A DNA stretch of 64,000 bases from contig MNCI01022125.1 in the NCBI GenBank assembly GCA_015680685.1, forward strand, positions 921,927-985,926. Reading direction: 5' to 3'. Made by a program: the position numbers and the translations under genes. Every line of letters starts with the position of its first letter. The first letter of the stretch is position 1. Below the pieces are notes generated by a model that saw only the letters and a list, made by a program, of their open reading frames with translations, made no database searches and was not told where the DNA came from. The stretch comes from Gnetum montanum. Taxonomy: Eukaryota > Streptophyta > Gnetopsida > Gnetales > Gnetaceae. This document shows, piece by piece, positions 59,412-64,000 of the stretch.

Positions 59412-59575
59412 ATTGCCTTCCATTTATCTTGTTTACTCTGTTTACGCTTTGTTTACAATATAGCTCTGTTTACACTTCATTTATAATTCAGTCTCTGTTT
59501 ACGCTCTGCACTCTGTTTACATTTCGTGTCGTTGTTTGCATTCCGTTTACATTCCATTTACACCATTTACGATAA
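59412..59575. repeat. TGTTTAC-type low-complexity repeat
   Basis: (C/G/A)TGTTTAC or CGTTTAC/CATTTAC words recur at least nine times over 160 bases with irregular spacing of 11-30, producing a pyrimidine-biased tract in the putative R/U5 region. Confidence 0.75.
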
Positions 59576-59800
59576 CCTCAACGCTAACCATAGCTTATGC
59601 TCGGGGAAGTTCTTGGTTGATTTGCATGCAAACCATCCAAGGCACTTTGCCTTTGTTCTCTTTTCTAGGTTGCCCTCGGGCAAAGGAAGGGTCAGCTGTG
59701 CCTGCCCAATGATCTTTCGGTGTCTATTTTCCCTTCCAGCCTTACACCGATGATTTAGGTCAGTACAGTAAAATGACACTAGAAGGAGAGTCGAACATGT

Positions 59801-60111
59801 TTACCATTTAATCAAAACCCTGATCATGCTACCTGTTCAAACGCTGCGCAAACCAAGTGCTGAAACTCACGCTCACGCTATAGTAGTCATGCTGCTACAG
59901 TACTCATGCTACACGCTGCAACAGTACTCACTCACGCTGCACGCTGCTACAGTAGTCATGCTGCATGCTACTATAGTACTGCTATAGTATTGCTATAGTG
60001 CTGCTACAATGTTTTCTCAACAAAAACACACAGAACGCATCCATTTCAAAGCTGAATTCACCGTAATTCGCACCTAACTTCAAGCTAGTCTAAGTACTGA
60101 CTGCCACCAAC
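59801..60111 (+). other. Element C leader with CTGCTACAGTA / CTATAGTA repeats
   Basis: 59870-60010 is an imperfect short-repeat tract of CACGCTGC, GCTACAGTA(C/G)TCA and GCTATAGTA words. No coding trace. It ends at the gag start codon. Confidence 0.6.
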
Positions 60112-61270
60112 ATGGATCACCCTATCGAATACATACAATACACACAACATAATGATTCCAAGATGACTTCCTCTTACCCGAGATTGCCATCTAAGTACGG
60201 ATACGAGTTCGTAGCCCTGCTTGAACCTGACAGCACTTAGGGCCTTGCTTCCCCTGTCGCTCACTAGCAAAGCTTTAGCTGGTACCATGCCCTACCCCGA
60301 GCTTCCATCACATCCCTCGAGGACCTCATACACCAATTTGTGACATGCTTCAAATACAACATCAGACCTAAAGTAACAATCGACAAGCTCCTCCACGTCA
60401 GACAAGGACCCCTGGAGCCCATACTACCCTTCCTCCAACGATGGAGTGCCATAGCCAATGAAATGCATGAGCCGATCACGGAGACACATCTCTTGGAAAT
60501 CTTCAAGAGTGCAGTCAATGACTTCATCAAGTCCAAACTACTCTACCAGGCCCCAAAGTCTCTTACCTAGGCCTTTGACCAATCAAAGGGCATCGAAGAG
60601 GCAGCAAGAGCAAGTAATGACCCATCCTACTTGGCCTACACGAGCCAACACAAAAAAAAACAACATGCACAACAACAAATGGAACAACTGCAACCAACAG
60701 AAACAACACAAATAGCACAAGATACACAAGCAACATCAAACGCAACAATCGCAACAATCACCATGCCAACACATGCAACCAACAGGCCCGTGGCCTNGCC
60801 AAAGCTAGAGCTGGCGGCTTGGGGTGTTGAGGCCACGGGCCTGTTGGTTGCATGTGTTGGCATGGTGATTGTTGCGATTGTTGCGTTTNTACATACCCTT
60901 GCCAGGAAAACCTTCCCAATTGCTAGAATAGCTCCTCAACACTAGTTTGGTCCAATGCAAACACATGTCAGATGATGCCTACATACGCAACCAAAAACAC
61001 TATGAATTGGCAATTCATCCCACTACAACATATAAAGCATGTGTCCCACAAAACTTTTACTTAAGTGCATACTGCCACTACCACCAAATGCCTAGACATG
61101 ACATAGACACTTGTCGAACTTTGCAAAACGATTTACAAAGAATGGCAAAGAAAGGATTGCTCAACGCAGTGCAACCTAGTAGTCCCATACCTTCAATGAC
61201 TTCCCGAAACAAGAGACCCTTCATCATAAGGGCAACATCTAACAACCCATCTGGTATGACGTTAAACTGC
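60112..61270 (+). pseudogene. Element C gag
   Basis: The ATG at 60112 opens a frame that stays coherent, with only a few stops, to ~60945. It contains SWYHALPRASITSLEDLIHQF, LLHVRQGPLEPILPFLQRW and LEIFKSAVNDFI, the Retrotrans_gag pattern (W-x-x-L-P, then S-L-x-x-F-x-Q-R-F). It turns Gln/Thr-rich, is broken by the N-flanked fold-back (60738-60889), and continues in another frame (60947-61273) with YCHYHQMPRHDIDTCRTLQN, a C-x2-H-x-H/C zinc-knuckle-like box as in plant gypsy gag-pro junctions. The frame change may be an artefact of the fold-back and not a real mutation. Two in-frame stops lie upstream of the core. Confidence 0.75.
60738..60888. repeat. 59-bp perfect inverted repeat bounded by N bases (probable assembly artefact)
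   Basis: 60738-60796 and 60830-60888 are exact reverse complements (59 bp each) with a 33-bp centre. Single N bases stand at 60797 and 60889, exactly at the ends of the arms. The left arm continues the Thr/Ala/Gln-rich gag frame, and the right arm is the same sequence backwards. A mis-joined or mis-filled gap explains this better than biology. Confidence 0.85.
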
Positions 61271-61470
61271 TAGCCATCATCCATCGTGACGTTAAACACA
61301 CAAGTTGCTCTGGCAACATCCACACCAAGTCCAAGTTCCAGCAACTTGGCCACATACAAGCAGTGGCAACCCAAGTCACCAACACCTAAATCACAAACCA
61401 TCCCTAGCTCTACCCCTAGGGCACTAAACAACAACCCTTATGCATTGCCCCTCCACAAGAGCTCTACATT

Positions 61471-62190
61471 ATGACTCACACAATAGAGGAGGCTCCCACC
61501 ACGACAAACATAAACGACGACCTTGTAGATGTACTATCTCATACACACAATGCATTAAAATATAAGAATGTAACACCTACCTTGCTCGACCTCGTCTTAA
61601 CATCATCAAAGCATCGCCAAGCACTAGCACACATGCTCGCCTCCATCCCTGCTATAGAAAACATGTCCCCAACTGAAGATGCCATTCGCGAAGCCATTAC
61701 ATGCCCTGTACCACAAGATACAAACACAACGACTCTAACCTTCTACAACAATGATGTCAAGATTGACCCAAACAAGGGGAGGTCACACATGCACCGTTGA
61801 ACATTAGTGTAAGCATCGGAAAATACGTAGTTCGCCGAGTACACATCGATGATGGCACGACAGAAAACATTGTTGCACAGTCCGTCGACGAACAACTAGG
61901 CCTAACACACAACATTCAACCGACCGAAATCGAGTCTCTAAACTCCTTCGATGGAGCACGCATAGCCATTAAAGGCACAATCCACATTACCTTCACGATA
62001 GGAGACTAGCACCCCACATTTGCAAACTTTATAGTCGTCGACAAGATGCCAGACTACAACATGATCATAGGATGCCCCTGGATAGCTAAGTCATGCGCAG
62101 TGTCATCTCCCATCCACCAAGAACTCCACTTCCTCCACAAAGGGAGGGAGGCCATCATATGTGGTAGCAATGCCCCATCCACCCAATAGC
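61471..62190 (+). pseudogene. Element C gag-pro junction and aspartic protease
   Basis: 61471-61800 (109 codons open) reads LDLVLTSSKHRQALAHMLAS, EDAIREAITCPVPQ and LTFYNNDVKIDPNKGRSHMH. One base later the next frame (61797-62009) continues naturally with LNISVSIGKYVVRRVHIDDG, so a single-base frameshift separates the parts. IDDGTTENI is the retropepsin active-site region (D-x-G-[ST]) in intact-looking form. After a stop at ~62008, FANFIVVDKMPDYNMIIGCP and SCAVSSPIHQELHF complete the C-terminal half (I-I-G-x-P-W box). The protease would process gag-pol. No RT follows. Confidence 0.75.
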
Positions 62191-62513
62191 CCTTCACAAC
62201 CTCTATCTGAAATGATATTAAACTATCCCATGTCTGAAATGACGTTAAACTAACAAGGGCCAAAAAAGGCCTTAAACTAGCTTACGGCCTGGAATGACCT
62301 AAAACTATCACTTTTTACATTGCTTTCCTTTCATTCATCCATTTTAACTCTATTTACACCAGGTGTTGCTTGATGTTGTTTTCTTACTAGTTGATTTTTG
62401 CAGGATCTTGCAGGCACACAGCATAACCATGCATGCAGCATCACACCTTACATATGCAAAGAAGCACATACAGGCTGCTACAACTATAAACTAGCACAGC
62501 TCGTTCTTGAGCC
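62191..62513 (+). other. Post-protease region with scattered TGAC..TTAAACT words
   Basis: AATGA(T/C)(A/G)TTAAACTA occurs at ~62211 and 62231, with GGCCTTAAACTAGC and GACCTAAAACTATC nearby. No RT domain was seen, although RT is expected directly after protease. Confidence 0.5.
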
Positions 62514-62905
62514 ATGACTTGAAACTAGCACCACAGAAAAGTCCTGGCATCATGACTTAAAATTGATACCACAGAAACATCCTGGCATCATGACTTAAAA
62601 CTGATACCATAGAAAAGTCTTGGCATCATGACTTAAAACTAATACCACAGATGGTCCTGGAGTCATGACGATAAACTGACACCACAGAGCTTTATCCGGT
62701 ATGACACTAAACTGCCACATCTATCCGCCATGACGTGAAACTACCATCCAGAGTCCACTAAGACTATAAACTAGTTTGCCTCTTCACAATCCGCCACGAC
62801 TATAAACTAGCAATGCACCATCTGCTACGACGCTAAACTGGCACCGTCCAAAGGGTTATGACGTGAAACTAACCCATGACAGTCTACTAAGACTATAAAC
62901 AGGCA
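62514..62905. repeat. Array of 12 spaced GACNNNAAACT motifs
   Basis: The consensus (A/T)(T/C)GAC(T/G)(T/A)(A/T/G)AAACT(A/G) starts near 62514, 62552, 62590, 62628, 62665, 62701, 62730, 62761, 62796, 62827, 62858 and 62889. The first four to five units form a 38-bp tandem repeat (CATGACTTAAAACTGATACC, then ACAGAAAAGTCCTGGCAT). Later units keep only the core motif with ~31-bp spacing and different spacers. Further copies lie upstream at ~61257, 61288, 62211 and 62231. Confidence 0.85.
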
Positions 62906-64000
62906 ACATCATCGATGACCAGACAAAACTTGAAAAGAAGGGTTGTTGCAATTGACTATGCCTATTTCACAATGACTTGCTGCATGATTTTTCTCATGGA
63001 CACTAATGAAACTGATGTTGTTCATAATTCTGCTTACTTTAAAAATTGCACGTGATGGCTCCATCTCCTTGTTTGAAGTACTTAGCTAACCGTTTCATTT
63101 GTGGTTTTCTTGTCTTCTTGGAGTTGTGTTTGTAGGATGACATGCTTGAGGCGTTCGTGCATAGATGCGCTTCATCGTGATGACAAGGTATCACATTCTT
63201 CCTGACGCACGTGACTGGGTTAATCAATCCGTTCATAAGTACATTCCCAACTCCTGATACATTCCCTATTTCCACACCATTTTTCCCTTATCCTATTCGA
63301 TTATACACCTAGATACGTCCTACTCACCTCAAAACCTTTGATACACTGTTGCACACTGTGATACTCTAAGCAGTTGCAACGCAAAACACAGTACACAGTA
63401 CATGATGCAAAATGCAAGCGCTCAAACACAAGCATGGCACAAAAAGCAAGCTCTTTCAAAAAGACCAAGAAAAGAAAAATAAAAGAAAAGGAAAAGACAA
63501 AAATAAAGAAAAAAACAAAAGAAATGAAGAAATGAACGAAAAGAAAAAGAACGGTCAAAGAGCAAAATACACAGAAAAGGTCTTCATGACCCTGTTGACA
63601 TCATAAACAAAAGACTATTAGCCATTCTCATACAAGCCCCAGGCGAGAAGGCAATTATCTTAAAAAATAGCTACACTTGTGTCTCAAAGAGATCATGTTG
63701 CACATCATCATGTGGCTTTGGCTGTTTACAATGGGCCTCGTAAATACTCTTTAAGAGTCCCATTTCTCCAAAGAATACACCTCCTATGTCTTGGCTCCTC
63801 GATTCTGTTGGACACTGGCTATGGACAAGGACCAAAGACATAGCTTGTTCACTTGAGAGCATTCCTCTCCCACAACTCTCACAATCCCAACAACAATCAT
63901 ATCCCTCGATCAACTCTTGATTTCCCTGGTTACAACCAATCCCCTTGCATCTTAAACGACATTTCCCCTATCCCATGTACTTTTGAATACGGTGTGATGA
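62906..64000. other. Element C continuation, no domain recognised
   Basis: No RT or integrase motifs were seen. 63455-63555 is an A-rich, purine-dominated tract (AAAGAAAAGG-type) that creates a Lys/Glu-only open frame (63412-63606). 63590-63660 and 63700-63960 have GC content like gag and may hold decayed coding sequence that I cannot assign. Confidence 0.4.

Larger units (their letters stand above)
57912..59800 (+). repeat. Probable 5' LTR (about 1.9 kb) of element C
   Basis: It has promoter-like TATAAATA at 59227 followed by transcript-like leader, and contains no coding trace; open frames of 74-148 codons here do not resemble any protein. Internally, ~58080-58290 and ~58515-58740 are diverged copies offset by about 435-440 bases (GTGACCAA, TCTAGAAAATT and CAGGTCACGCTG landmarks). 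Since no second LTR is in the window, the ends are unproven. Confidence 0.45.
57912..64000 (+). mobile_element. Element C: Ty3/gypsy element, GC-richer, runs off the window
   Basis: Contains a long repeat-rich LTR/leader, a gag core, a zinc-knuckle-like segment and a retropepsin, all on the plus strand. Base composition is clearly more GC-rich than the rest of the window. The left boundary is placed where similarity to the element B LTR stops; a clean TG start and primer site could not be identified. No RT follows the protease within the window. The right end lies outside. Confidence 0.65.

Noticed and set aside
63412-63606. 64-codon Lys/Glu/Asn-rich open frame
   Set aside because: Product of an A-rich low-complexity tract; no start context or similarity.

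Overview
The window is low-GC, repeat-dense plant nuclear DNA with no intact host gene. Nearly everything recognisable is a decayed mobile element or an old viral insertion: a hAT transposase, a Mutator/FAR1-like transposase, Ty1/copia fragments, several Ty3/gypsy LTR elements, and an endogenous plant pararetrovirus (Caulimoviridae-like). The density of old, heavily mutated, nested insertions and long featureless AT-rich spacers points to a seed plant with a very large genome. A gymnosperm such as a conifer is my best guess, but that is inference. The only host-gene remnant I can name is a broken amino-acid permease fragment near 5.9-6.3 kb.

Layout. 1-80: end of an LTR. 0.7-2.3 kb: hAT (BED plus DUF659-like) pseudogene. 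5.75-6.3 kb: a 44-bp tandem duplication followed by the amino-acid permease pseudogene. 8.2-10.2 kb: a 978-bp unit in two tandem copies, each with a copia RNase H remnant. 11.4-12.4 kb: solo LTR with a perfect 5-bp target duplication. 16.1-18.8 kb: a degenerate satellite of about 11 units of about 250 bp. 19.1-21.4 kb: Mutator-like transposase pseudogene. 22.0-37.1 kb: an endogenous pararetrovirus whose movement-protein part (22.0-23.16 kb) is separated from its capsid, protease, RT and RNase H part (32.3-36.4 kb) by a 9.2-kb LTR retrotransposon (element A, 23164-32324). 39.85-41.1 kb: decayed coding DNA that I do not recognise. 41.55-42.28 kb: a second solo LTR (perfect TSD) containing a 292-base assembly gap.

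43988-57911 is a large minus-strand Ty3/gypsy element (element B, about 14 kb) with tRNA-Asp-type primer site, gag, protease, RT, RNase H, integrase and, downstream of pol in the sense direction, an extra long ORF. Element A shares LTR ends, primer site, gag and this extra ORF with B, but I found no pol in it, so it looks like a non-autonomous derivative. B's gag is itself interrupted by a solo LTR of another family (54858-56052), and its 5' LTR is cut off at 57911, where element C begins.

Element C (57912 to the window end, plus strand) is a different, GC-richer Ty3/gypsy element with a long repeat-filled LTR/leader, a gag with zinc-knuckle-like motif and an aspartic protease. The protease is followed not by RT but by a regular array of a short motif of the form GACNNNAAACT. 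A fold-back flanked by single N characters at 60738-60889 looks like an assembly artefact.

The most interesting items are the retrotransposon-split pararetrovirus, the shared post-pol ORF with a possible splice acceptor at its ATG, the recurring polypurine motif inside element A, and the spaced motif array in element C.
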